Source: Forficula auricularia (taxonomy: Eukaryota; Arthropoda; Insecta; Dermaptera; Forficulidae). Taken from it: 64,000 nt of DNA. Shown here one piece after another: positions 32,001-37,309 of the stretch. The stretch covers positions 13,414,863-13,478,862 of the forward strand of contig JALMQS010000055.1 of NCBI GenBank assembly GCA_024734495.1. Reading direction: 5' to 3'. The notes under the pieces are model-generated. The model saw nothing but the letters and a program-made list of their open reading frames with translations. It did not search any database and was not told the origin of the DNA. A program made the position numbers and the translations under genes. Position 1 is the first letter of the stretch. Each line of letters starts with the position of its first letter.

Positions 32001-32930
32001 GAACGCGAGGGGTGAACCGAGATTGGAATTAGGTGTACACGTCTTTGGAATTATTTTGGAATTCATTAGATAATGCCCCTTCATCTATTGTCTTCTACTT
32101 GTAAATGAAAGTGGAAGTAGGTGTACACGATATTAGGTCGCAGTTCACCCCTCGAGCCAGAATATCAGTGTATTTTAGAGTGCATTTTTAGTTCATTCGA
32201 AATTTCTTAAAAATAATTCTATACGATTTTGAGAGTTCAAATTGCCGATAGAAATAGATTTAAATTTTCTAAGAAAATCACAAGAGGGAGATTAGATCCG
32301 ATATATAATTAAAAATTATCTACTCCATCGGATCTAATAGATGACACCCTCTTGTAACATTCTTACTAAATGATTTTGATGAAAAACATTGTGTCAAAGC
32401 TTGGATAAGATAAGAATTTGATAACTAGAAAAAAATTCATTTTTACGGCATTTATCAGTCTTTAGTAGCCTTGAATTCAGCCAAATCGGTTTAGTCATTT
32501 TTTGATAAATATCTAATAAACTAAAAAAGTACTAAAAAAAATCATTTAAAAAATCATTCTCGTTACTTTTTCATAAATTTGCTATTATTTTTATATTACC
32601 CATTGGTTAAGCGGTCTAGTCGGAAAAATTGATACCTGTCTACACACATACAAATATTTACTAAAAAAAAATCAGAGTACCTTGAAAAGCAAATATTTGT
32701 GAAAATCTCAACTTTGGATTTTTGTATGAAAACGAAATTTCCATTACTAAATGTAGCAACATTAATAATAATAATGGACATGAAATAAAATATAAATAAA
32801 TATGGATAATGATTTTTTTTAATTATTTAAATAAAAGCTAAACTTACGCATAAATAGATGTTGGAGCTTTAATATATTGAGGCAATCCGTCAAAAGCTTG
32901 ACGAAACTCTTCGAATTCGGTGTCTGCCAT
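13981..32930 (-). CDS. Aplip1: Aplip1/JIP1 kinesin-cargo and JNK-pathway scaffold, complete spliced CDS
   Basis: Eight exons join to 1569 coding bases and 522 aa: 32930-32848, 23755-23334, 22202-21972, 19506-19387, 19299-19120, 16932-16652, 16581-16403, 14053-13981. All junctions are GT-AG and all phases agree. The protein starts [16 protein letters not shown]. It then has an S/T-rich acidic region, a basic block [14 protein letters not shown] (residues 155-168) and a His/Ser tract. An SH3 domain follows (about 310-367: [20 protein letters not shown]...IFPSAYAV), then a PTB domain (about 378-515: [12 protein letters not shown]...FITKHP...RFACHVF), and the C-terminus EDIYIE. JIP1-type proteins link kinesin-1 to vesicle cargo such as APP and gather JNK-pathway kinases. 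The Y-acidic tail is the kinesin light chain ligand. I see no clear R/K-P-x-x-L-x-L JNK-binding motif in the N-terminal half. Fly Aplip1 has a similar length. Confidence 0.96.
14150..14440 (-). other. 96-codon open frame in the Aplip1 intron, unrecognised
   Basis: An open frame with a mixed hydrophobic-basic composition. I recognise no domain. Its position in an intron, with an AT-rich surround and no splice or promoter evidence, makes it more likely repeat-derived than a gene. Confidence 0.2.
14633..15439 (+). mobile_element. mariner (DD41D-like) deletion derivative with 214-bp inverted repeats
   Basis: The 807-bp element is bounded by TA duplications (14631-14632 and 15440-15441). Its termini CAGGGTGGCGCAGATGGATC are inverted at the right. 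The inverted repeats (14633-14846 and 15226-15439) agree over 214 bp with one visible mismatch. Each contains a tandem pair of a roughly 36-bp block (TCGGGTGGTTTTAAAA...). The repeats extend into the transposase 3' coding end. This element lies in the last Aplip1 intron, opposite in strand to the gene. Confidence 0.93.
14847..15278 (+). pseudogene. mariner-type transposase, C-terminal fragment
   Basis: The homologous frame runs from 14847 ([13 protein letters not shown]...) to a stop at 15276-15278, about 143 aa against roughly 345 for an intact mariner transposase. It keeps the second catalytic Asp ([12 protein letters not shown]) and the third ([12 protein letters not shown]). Forty-one residues lie between them, fitting the DD41D group. 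The N-terminal DNA-binding half and first Asp are missing. The break coincides exactly with the inner edge of the left inverted repeat. It cannot make an active enzyme. Confidence 0.9.
15442..16402. other. intron 7 remainder, AT-rich
   Basis: No exon is seen. A small inverted pair 'TTGGATGGAA' (15730-15739) / 'TTCCATCCAA' (15831-15840) suggests a short palindromic insertion of about 115 bp. Confidence 0.4.
16403..16581 (-). CDS. Aplip1: Aplip1 coding exon 7, PTB core
   Basis: Acceptor TTTTCTAG, donor GG|GTAAAT (phase 2). Residues 440-498 contain [27 protein letters not shown] and [11 protein letters not shown], typical PTB strands of the JIP group. The following intron (16402-14054) contains the mariner derivative. 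Confidence 0.95.
16652..16932 (-). CDS. Aplip1: Aplip1 coding exon 6, end of SH3 and start of PTB
   Basis: Acceptor CTTTTAG at 16933-16934 and donor CCG|GTAAAT (phase 0). It begins [17 protein letters not shown], finishing the SH3 fold, then has a short linker and the PTB start [19 protein letters not shown]. The next intron is only 70 bases. Confidence 0.95.
17522..18290 (+). mobile_element. foldback element carrying a hammerhead-like core
   Basis: The outer arms GAGTGGATATCGATGAGGCA (17524 on) and its complement near 18263-18290 bracket 770 bp in Aplip1 intron 5. A clear hammerhead-like core lies at 18175-18220. A decayed relative is at 17341-17390 (CTGAAGAAGGAG...). A T run precedes the right arm, as in other copies. 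No ORF is credible. Confidence 0.7.
18174..18220 (+). ncRNA. hammerhead-ribozyme-like motif A
   Basis: Core CTGAAGA (18179-18185), one extra A, stem II GGAG/CTCC (18187-18190 with 18199-18202), GAAA (18203-18206), then CGTC. Stem I is ACC/GGT. The stem III bases ACGT are self-complementary, so a dimer could form. The extra base after A9 departs from the canonical core. Confidence 0.55.
18321..18420. repeat. GC-rich hairpin sequence, possibly a Helitron-like end
   Basis: An island with GGCACGCC and GCCCTTCGGGC palindromes in AT-rich surroundings, preceded by TCTTACTATATAATAAC. Similar islands are at 20470-20520 and 46005-46060. Helitron-like origin is inferred from the 5' TC plus AT-rich start and 3' hairpin. 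Confidence 0.4.
19120..19299 (-). CDS. Aplip1: Aplip1 coding exon 5, start of SH3
   Basis: Acceptor ATTACTTAG, donor G|GTATTA, phase 1 in and out. Residues 287-345: a linker, then the first half of the SH3 domain ([20 protein letters not shown], then [15 protein letters not shown]). The aromatic/acidic RT-loop pattern and the WCEG of the n-Src region match JIP1. Confidence 0.95.
19387..19506 (-). CDS. Aplip1: Aplip1 coding exon 4
   Basis: Acceptor TTTCCAG, donor G|GTAAAT, phase 1 in and out. Residues 247-285 ([18 protein letters not shown]...) form a Ser/Asp-rich, presumably disordered linker. It is too short to stand out as an ORF. Only 87 bases separate it from exon 5. Confidence 0.92.
19562..19882. 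mobile_element. hAT-like MITE (321 bp)
   Basis: The termini CAGGGGTTCTCAATCGG and GGTTGAAAACCTCTG form imperfect inverted repeats. The flanks ATATAGAT (19554-19561) and ATATAGAA (19883-19890) match at 7 of 8 positions. Lies in Aplip1 intron 3. Confidence 0.75.
20214..20336. mobile_element. MITE of the CGAGGGGTGAACC family, copy 2
   Basis: Same termini and interior as 12973-13111, with a small internal deletion. The flanks GTTGAAAG (20206-20213) and GTTGAAAC (20337-20344) match at 7 of 8 positions. Confidence 0.85.
20455..21632 (-). mobile_element. composite repeat, Helitron-like candidate with C-rich block and tandem units
   Basis: On the - strand it opens with TCTATATATATATATATATA (21632 down), has a PTB-like phrase of repeated 'ACAGACAG', then about four tandem units of 110-130 bp (21240-20880: TTTTGCATTTCTAG, TGACCCACA, TATACAAAATTTGGTT). 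Next come a 400-bp CCCCACC-type low-complexity block and a terminal hairpin GGCCGCCGAAGGCGGGCC (20475-20492). A TC start and 3' hairpin suggest a Helitron-like non-autonomous element, but no CTRR end is evident. Proline-rich open frames here are compositional. Confidence 0.45.
21972..22202 (-). CDS. Aplip1: Aplip1 coding exon 3
   Basis: Acceptor TTCTAG, phase 1 in and out. Residues 170-245 include [11 protein letters not shown], a P/S/A-rich stretch, a run of five histidines and the conserved-looking segment [16 protein letters not shown]. It ends at G|GTACCT. Confidence 0.93.
22389..22847. mobile_element. pogo/Tigger-type MITE (459 bp)
   Basis: The termini CAGTCGACTCTCGATAATTC and its complement extend over about 24 bp and are flanked by TA (22387-22388 and 22848-22849). 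Several internal 'TTCGAATTAT' blocks repeat the terminal motif. Termini of this type are characteristic of pogo-group elements. Lies in Aplip1 intron 2. Confidence 0.85.
23334..23755 (-). CDS. Aplip1: Aplip1 coding exon 2
   Basis: Acceptor GTTTTTTAG, phase 2 in and phase 1 out (donor T|GTAACA). Residues 28-168: acidic and serine-rich, with a TCG-type serine homopolymer from a GAC/GTC microsatellite near 23576-23605, ending in [14 protein letters not shown], a block also found in vertebrate JIP1. The opposite-strand frame at 23327-23653 is its shadow. Confidence 0.93.
23885..24240. repeat. palindrome with internal tandem repeats
   Basis: The outer arms 'ACTAGGTAGGTTTCACAAAT' (23888 on) and its complement near 24220 enclose about three tandem units of 65-75 bp (ATTACTAGATAG, TTTCATCGTAAA, CTTCTGAAGATG). 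Lies next to Aplip1 exon 2 in intron 1. Confidence 0.7.
24263..24490. repeat. foldback repeat, arms about 85 bp
   Basis: The arms contain 'TAATAATAAAACTTGAGCAA', 'GTAGGTTTCACAA' and 'TTGAATTCGATA' and their complements, around a centre of about 50 bp. They share the GTAGGTTTCACAA block with the preceding palindrome. Confidence 0.75.
24722..24868. mobile_element. small TIR element (MITE)
   Basis: The ends TATTGTACTGG...AAAATTCAG and CTGAATTTTACAGCCAGTAC are imperfect inverted repeats of about 25 bp in TA-rich flanks. It is possibly Tc1/mariner-like. Confidence 0.55.
25071..25312 (-). pseudogene. LINE reverse-transcriptase 3' end fragment
   Basis: The - strand frame reads [19 protein letters not shown] then [11 protein letters not shown], the C-terminal motif of a common insect LINE group, followed by a 3' UTR with 'GGTTGTACCTTTTTGGTGCA' and an A-rich end at 25072. 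It is the same group as the fragment at 37545. Only the last 70 or so residues remain. Confidence 0.75.
25834..27000 (+). pseudogene. RTE-like LINE ORF, endonuclease end and first half of RT
   Basis: The frame holds the end of the apurinic-type endonuclease ([12 protein letters not shown] and [11 protein letters not shown]), a long charged linker, and the first RT motifs ([20 protein letters not shown], then [18 protein letters not shown]). A frameshift near 25855 separates it from the preceding TYTWKMPK. A second near 26935, apparently loss of one G, moves the RT into another frame, so translation ends at 27000. The copy cannot produce a full enzyme. Confidence 0.85.
27090..28112 (+). pseudogene. 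RTE-like LINE ORF, catalytic half of RT
   Basis: The homologous frame is open from about 26945. It contains [33 protein letters not shown], and the catalytic FADD in [16 protein letters not shown]-terminal domain follows, with [31 protein letters not shown] and [14 protein letters not shown]. The ATG at 27090 is only the first Met after the frameshift. Read with 25834-27000 it makes one broken ORF. Confidence 0.88.
28731..28897 (-). mobile_element. tRNA-derived SINE (167 bp)
   Basis: A perfect 13-bp target duplication TAAAAATATACTT is at 28718-28730 and 28898-28910. The - strand head has 'TATGCTAGGGGGTTAGCG' (A-box-like) and a perfect B box GGTTCGAATCC. The 3' tail carries 'GTAAATTGGCTTATGG' and ends in A residues. 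It shares that tail with 31241-31353. Confidence 0.88.
29161..29210 (-). ncRNA. hammerhead-ribozyme-like motif B1
   Basis: On the - strand: stem I AAACC/GGTTT (5 bp), CTGAAGA, extra A, stem II GGAGG/CCTCC (5 bp) with a 7-base loop, GAAA, then CGTC. It is the best-paired member of the ACGT family. The extra base after A9 is the only core departure I see. Confidence 0.62.
29431..29481 (+). ncRNA. hammerhead-ribozyme-like motif B2
   Basis: The mirror copy of B1: stem I AAACC/GGTTT, CTGAAGA (29440-29446), extra A, stem II GGAG/CTCC with one mismatch in the loop-proximal pair relative to B1, GAAA (29465-29468), CGTC. Outer TTT/AAA bases extend stem I past a mismatch. Confidence 0.6.
29847..30017 (+). 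repeat. direct repeat, left copy, flanking the TTAA element
   Basis: It begins 'TTAAAATGATTAATTTTTTA' and ends 'AAAATATTTATTTAA'. It matches 30704-31069, including part of the SINE present there, so it derives from the same insertion event followed by internal deletion. Confidence 0.75.
30018..30703. mobile_element. TTAA-targeting TIR element (686 bp)
   Basis: The ends GGTA-TTGTTTCG and its complement GAAACAACTACC are each next to TTAA (30014-30017 and 30704-30707). The interior is AT-rich and non-coding. A second copy with the same ends is at 51889-54117. TTAA duplications are typical of piggyBac and Kolobok superfamilies. Confidence 0.75.
30704..31069 (+). repeat. direct repeat, right copy, flanking the TTAA element
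   Basis: Equivalent to 29847-30017, but it still contains the complete SINE (30759-30997) and its target duplications. Confidence 0.75.
30759..30997 (-). mobile_element. tRNA-derived SINE (239 bp)
   Basis: On the - strand the head reads GTAGGCTGAGTGGTTAAAG (Ser/Leu-like A box) and GGGTTCAAGCCC (B box). The body and tail end CACTTGAAGAAGAA. A 12-bp target duplication TATAGTTACTAT is at 30747-30758 and 30998-31009. It is related in its tail to 41729-41992. Confidence 0.87.
31241..31353 (-). mobile_element. tRNA-derived SINE, truncated (113 bp)
   Basis: A target duplication TAATTTCGTA is at 31231-31240 and 31354-31363. On the - strand it keeps a B box GGTTCGAATCC and the 'AAATTGGCTGATGGCTAGAA' tail shared with 28731-28897. 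The A-box half is missing. Confidence 0.82.
31364..32003. other. intron 1 sequence, nothing recognised
   Basis: AT-rich. The longest frame (31661-31942, - strand) has no recognisable domain and no splice support. Confidence 0.4.
32004..32154. mobile_element. MITE of the CGAGGGGTGAACC family, copy 3
   Basis: Same family as 12973 but inverted. A perfect 8-bp target duplication AGCCAGAA is at 31996-32003 and 32155-32162. The interior 'GTGTACACGTCTTTGGAATT' matches the other copies. Confidence 0.88.
32277..32362. repeat. small palindromic insertion
   Basis: 'ACAAGAGGG...AGATCCGAT' and 'ATCGGATCT...CCCTCTTGT' are inverted repeats. A related half is near 37970-38000 ('AATCTAATAGATGACACCCT'). Confidence 0.5.
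32848..32930 (-). CDS. Aplip1: Aplip1 coding exon 1
   Basis: The ATG at 32930-32928 follows an A-rich leader (AAATATGG). It encodes residues 1-27 plus two bases of codon 28. The donor GTAAGT is consensus (phase 2). The following intron is about 9.1 kb and holds an RTE copy, a foldback element, SINEs and a TTAA element. Confidence 0.93.
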
Positions 32931-33340
32931 ATTTGTTATACTCTATTTGTTTTTTGATATATTTTTATCTTATTTTCTTGTTGTTAATGTAATTCTGATT
33001 TGCAATGTAAATTGTGTTATTTATTGTGTTTGTAGATGAAAGTAAGCAGTTGTTGGGGATTAATTTGAATTGTAATTTGTGATTCGAAGATGATGATTAT
33101 GTGGGGGGCCCCATCTTCGGCACGCACTCACGATAACGCCTGCACCCTTCATTTGTGTGTGCCCTGGCCGCCCGTTCCCATTGCTTCTTCATCCCCTATT
33201 GATCGGCGCAAAACCAAAGGGCTCTGATGACGTCACACCCACACACACACCCTCAACTCTACTCACTGCAGAGCGAACGCAAAAACGCATTAGTTTACCA
33301 GCAGTGAGGATGAACATGTTTAGTCTATTAAATTTTTTTT
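32931..33340 (-). promoter_or_regulatory. Aplip1 5' UTR and promoter region
   Basis: Upstream of the ATG lies an AT-rich leader, then a GC-richer patch (33095-33300) that stands out from its surroundings. It includes a perfect CRE palindrome TGACGTCA at 33228-33235. No TATA box can be tied to a start site. The transcription start is not determinable here. Confidence 0.45.
33228..33235. promoter_or_regulatory. CRE palindrome TGACGTCA
   Basis: A full CREB/ATF consensus about 300 bp upstream of the Aplip1 ATG. The context GATGACGTCACACCC has flanks often seen with strong CREs. Functional use is inferred. Confidence 0.4.
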
Positions 33341-34029
33341 TAATTTTAGATTCACCAATATTTTTTTTTTAATTAGTATGGATGAAGTGTTATAATCGAA
33401 GTGTTTTTATATAAGAAATTTTTAATATTAAGGTAAACAAGTTGTTAAGGTTTACTTAAATTCTATCACCCTTGGATTTTGCAATTTTTTTTTTTGTGAG
33501 TTTTTAACCAGAAAATTAGTTTAGTTTTAATTAAAAACTAAACTAGGTTTAAGAGACCAACGCTTTCTTTAAGCTTCCCAACGATTAAAATATGTATATT
33601 AAATCGCTGTTTGTTAATTCTTCTTTTTCAGCCAGTTTAAAAAAGTTCCAGGTGCCACACTCTCCAAAACAATGGGTATAAAACTATGATTTGCTCAGCA
33701 AATCTCAGAACACTGTTGCAGCCTATCGCGTTTATCGGTCATTCCACTACTGCAAAAATGATTATTTTCAACGAATCATAGGGACATTGGGACCTTGTAT
33801 TTTGTATTTGGGGCTTGATCAGGAATAGTGGGAACGTCGATGAGATTGTTGATTCGAGCCGAATTGGGTCAACCTTGAGTATTTTCCGATTTTGATAAAA
33901 ATATTCAAAGAAAATAGGAGATTAAGGCCTACAAAATAAAAAGCCTAAATATTAAAAGAAAAAATTATTGCAAATGGTGAATACGTTTGTATCTTTGTGA
34001 CCAAATTTTGTTTCCGCTCTACTTTAAAA
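33341..34029. other. AT-rich DNA between Aplip1 and the next repeats
   Basis: No exon, RNA gene or element boundary is seen. Confidence 0.45.
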
Positions 34030-35110
34030 ACCAATAAATATATCAAAACGACGATTCGGAGAATTATATCTTCTTCATGTTTTAAATGAGTTAATGAAGG
34101 AAGCTTGGTAACCATTAATTCTTGTCTCGTTGATAATGCTTGTTTTCAAGAGCGTAACCAACTTTTTGGTTAGAGAGGGGCAGGACCAAGACAGAACTGC
34201 GTATTACAAATAAATCTTATTATATTAAACGAGCAATTCTTATATATATACTAGTATATATATAATTGGTTTCTCGAAAACGGCTCTAACGATTTGGATG
34301 AAATTGAAAACCTAACATTATTTTAACAAAATGAAGCTCTGATTAATTTTTGGTACATATCGGTAGACAAACATTAGTAACTTATTAGTTTTTTCTAAAT
34401 ATCTTGTAAATGGCCTAACGAATTTTGATCAAATTTAATATTCTATTTAAGTACCTTAAATAAATTTATAACTTTCTCATTAATATATCAAAGAATATAT
34501 TATAGGAGAAAGTTATAAATTTATTTAACTTCATTATTTCAAGTTAGAAATGTATAAATTCAGATATTATTTTTACTTAATATTTGACAAAAATCACCTG
34601 CTTTCGATTCACGATCGAATCAAATACAGGAAACTTATGATTAAGTACCTTAAAATTCACCAAAAAGCTTATATAAATTTTTTAGTAAAATTACACTTTA
34701 AAGTACTTTACTCTACAGTAAGCAAGTGCTTTTTCTTAAATTCTTTAAAATTTATTTATTCGGTCCGTTTAACATAAATATCTTATCTTATTATATTAAA
34801 CAAGCAATTCTTGTATATATATAGAATCGGTTTCTCGAAAACGGCTCTAACAATTTGGATGAAATTCACGGGTTAGGGGGTTTTTGGGTTGACAATTCGA
34901 CAAATAATATTAATATATAGCTTTTAACTGAAGTAAAAAGTTACCGAGCATTGCTCGGTGCTCCAGGGACTTATCTATAAGACAAGAAGAAGGTTGTTAC
35001 AAACTTGCTTCATTGAATCTTTTAACCCCTGAAGAAGTTGGAATGATTCTAGGAAACGTCGGTTTTTCAAAGATTTCAAATGACGTTCCACTAAATTATA
35101 TTTTTTGGAA
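34030..35110. mobile_element. diverged foldback element with hammerhead remnants, interrupted
   Basis: Left arm near 34030-34115 (complement of 'CATGAAGAAGATATAATTCT', then CGTCGTTTTGATA) and right arm near 34985-35105 ('CCCTGAAGAAGTTGGAATGA', then GGAAACGTCGGTTTTTC). The interior holds the Helitron-like pair at 34216-34972. Stem II no longer pairs well, so any ribozyme is dead. Confidence 0.5.
34216..34972 (+). mobile_element. Helitron-like element(s), two 5' ends in tandem
   Basis: Two near-identical starts, TCTTATTATATTAAACGAGC (34215 on) and TCTTATTATATTAAACAAGC (34786 on), are each followed by 'TTTCTCGAAAACGGCTCTAA'. The second ends with the hairpin CCGAGCATTGCTCGG followed by TGCTCCAGG (34948-34972). 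A TC start plus 3' hairpin suggests Helitron. The CTRR end is degenerate. Confidence 0.45.
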
Positions 35111-35627
35111 TTAGTTCTTTTAGGGCTACATCCCCATAAAATTTCAATTGATAATTTTTAGTTTAAATACTTACACATTAATTTAGTTGTTTTATATTAA
35201 AAGCTGATGAAGATTTGATTGAAATCATAACACAATATTTTATATTTAAAATAAAAATTAATATCCTAAAATATTATTTGTTTTGTTTGTATATTATATT
35301 CTTTGCATTGGAAAAGAATATAATTATTAATGGCATTGTTGATTGATTTTGTTTTTTTATTTAATATTGAAGTTTAATTTTATTTTTATGCTTTAATAAA
35401 TATAAACATTTAGATTAACGGATTTTTAATTAACTTCTTACACCATTTATTAATTTACGCTAATACTTTAAATATAGGAGGGAGAATAGAAATATTCTCT
35501 CTTATGTTGATTCCTATCCATTGTTTAAATACAATTTGAAGGATATCAATTGTTGAATAAAATTTAAACAATTTTTTTACCTTTGATGTTAGAATTATTT
35601 TATTTTTAAAACAGTACCTATATATCT
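35111..35627. other. AT-rich intergenic DNA, nothing recognised
   Basis: No coding or repeat boundary is evident. Confidence 0.4.
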
Positions 35628-35762
35628 GCAAATATTTGACAGGCTATAAATAATCTGATCCCTACACTAATTTACACATACTTCATCATACACACACGTA
35701 CACTCAATGGCTATAATGGACTATAGTTTCCGAAGGGCAATAAAAAAAAAAAAAAAAAAAGT
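35628..35762 (+). mobile_element. SINE tail copy
   Basis: 'GGCTATAAATAATCTGATCC', CACACACGTACACTCAATGG and 'GGACTATAGTTTCCGAAGG' followed by an A run repeat the body and tail of the adjacent SINE at 35765-35940. The tRNA head is missing. Confidence 0.65.
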
Positions 35763-35764
35763 AT

Positions 35765-35940
35765 ATGGGGGTCAGGTTAGCCGAGAACACGCCTTCTAAA
35801 GCGCAGGTTGAAGCCCGACTCGCTGCAAATATTTGACCGGCTTTAAACTGATCCCTACTTCAATATATACACACACACGAACACTCAATGGCCAAAATGG
35901 ACTATAGTTTCCGAAGGTCATTAAAAAACAAAACAAAAAA
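35765..35940 (+). mobile_element. tRNA-derived SINE
   Basis: The head GGGGTCAGGTTAGCCGAGAA is followed by GGTTGAAGCCCGACTC (degenerate B box). The body has 'CTGCAAATATTTGACCGGC', also used by the SINE at 30759, and the tail is 'ACTATAGTTTCCGAAGGTCA' plus A-rich sequence. Confidence 0.7.
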
Positions 35941-35997
35941 ACCCAGTATATTAGTTAATTGATTAAAGCTTGGTGGTTGAATAATTAAATAGAAGGG

Positions 35998-36147
35998 TTT
36001 GATAAGAACCAAGTTATGCACTGTTAAATATATAGTATGTATTTATACATATACTATACATATATTGTGATATGTATTTTCTAGTTATGTTGTATATTTT
36101 TTTGTTAATAAATATATTTAACAGTGCATAATGTGGTTCTTATCAAA
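35998..36147. mobile_element. palindromic MITE (150 bp)
   Basis: The termini TTTGATAAGAACCAAGTTAT and the complement at the right, with GCACTGTTAAATATA arms, pair over about 40 bp. The centre is TATA-rich. Confidence 0.7.
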
Positions 36148-36199
36148 GCCTTCAATTTTAAATAAATATCTAGAATTTTTCAAGAAACAATCATATATT

Positions 36200-36451
36200 C
36201 AGGGCCGGATTTAAGCACAGGCTACGCAGGCTGCAGCCTATGGGCCCTTACTACAAAGGGTCTACTTTTTTTAAAAAATATTTTTAACAAGGTTTCAATA
36301 AACAGTCATGCACGTTTATTATTAAGTTGTTAATTGGATAATTGCTTGAAAATGCGGTTTTTTTAAGGTTAATTAAAAAAAAATATTTTCCCAGGTAGGG
36401 GCCGCGCCAAAGGTTCAGTCTATGAGCCCATAGATCCTAAATACGGACCTG
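36200..36451. mobile_element. hAT-like MITE (252 bp)
   Basis: CAGGGCCGGATTTAAG at the left and TAAATACGGACCTG at the right. The flanks CATATATT (36192-36199) and CATATAAT (36452-36459) match at 7 of 8 positions. CAGGGCCGGATT termini are widespread in hAT MITEs. Confidence 0.78.
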
Positions 36452-36459
36452 CATATAAT

Positions 36460-37174
36460 AATGACCTTTTAATATACTTTTTTATGATTGTTTCTTAAAG
36501 AAGTGTATTCAGTTATAATTATTTATGATTTAATTTTAAATTTTTGTTTATTGCGCTTATGTTTCTGCGACCTTATACGGCAAGCGTGGTATTATTATTA
36601 TTATTAACTTTCAAATTAAAACCGTTAGTTTGACATGTGAGTATGACATTTTTTCTGGTCAAGAAGAAAAATTTATTTTCTGATTTTTAGAACATTTTAA
36701 AATAATAGTTGTTTTTTTTATTAAATATTTTTTTATTGTATTGTTTAGTCTTTAGGATTTTCAGTACATATATTAAATATGAGAGTATTTTATTTTGATA
36801 TAGAAAATACTGTTTAACTTACAATTTGCTTTTATTAATGATTGCAATTTGTATTGTCATCGCAAATAGATTTGTGAGCAAAATTTTAAGAAAATCGGTT
36901 CGGTAAAAGTGGGTCGAAATCCGATTATAAATTCTACTTACTATTTGCTACTATATTGTTATTATAATTACATCTAAATAATAAGATTTTGTCTTATCAC
37001 ATGTTCAGTTTATTATCTTATGTATAATATAAAACAAATAAATTTATTTACAGATAGAATTTTCTTAAACATATAATAATAAGTTTTTTTTTATTTAATA
37101 TAATAAAATCATATTAAATAGTAAAATAATTAAGAAGAAAAAAATTAATATAAATATAATAAAAATTTAACAAG
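36460..37174. other. AT-rich intergenic DNA and MED27 3' flank
   Basis: No gene is seen. The right part is the probable 3' UTR of MED27. Confidence 0.45.
37090..37095 (-). promoter_or_regulatory. candidate poly(A) signal of MED27
   Basis: AATAAA on the - strand about 80 bases past the stop codon. Confidence 0.5.
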
Positions 37175-37309
37175 TTAAAGTTTACATTCTTCATGATAGG
37201 GTTCTAGAGTTCGGAAATCTCGCCATGTAGGCGGCATAGCATTATGCAAATGCATGTTACACCGTTTACATGGGTCGCTAAACAAGGTGATGTAACTATG
37301 GAACCAAGT
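37175..37309 (-). CDS. MED27: MED27 coding exon 6, C-terminus
   Basis: Acceptor ATGTTTCAG, stop TAA at 37177-37175. It encodes TWFHSYITLFSDPCKRCNMH ... PPTWRDFRTLEPYHEECKL, with the CxxC...HxxC pattern. Confidence 0.96.
   Translation of the reverse strand, partial: TWFHSYITLFSDPCKRCNMHLHNAMPPTWRDFRTLEPYHEECKL

Noticed and set aside
35727..35745. Further hammerhead 3' half (GGACTATAGTTTCCGAAGG)
   Set aside because: It resembles ACTATAGT but lies in a SINE tail with no CTGATGA or stem II nearby.
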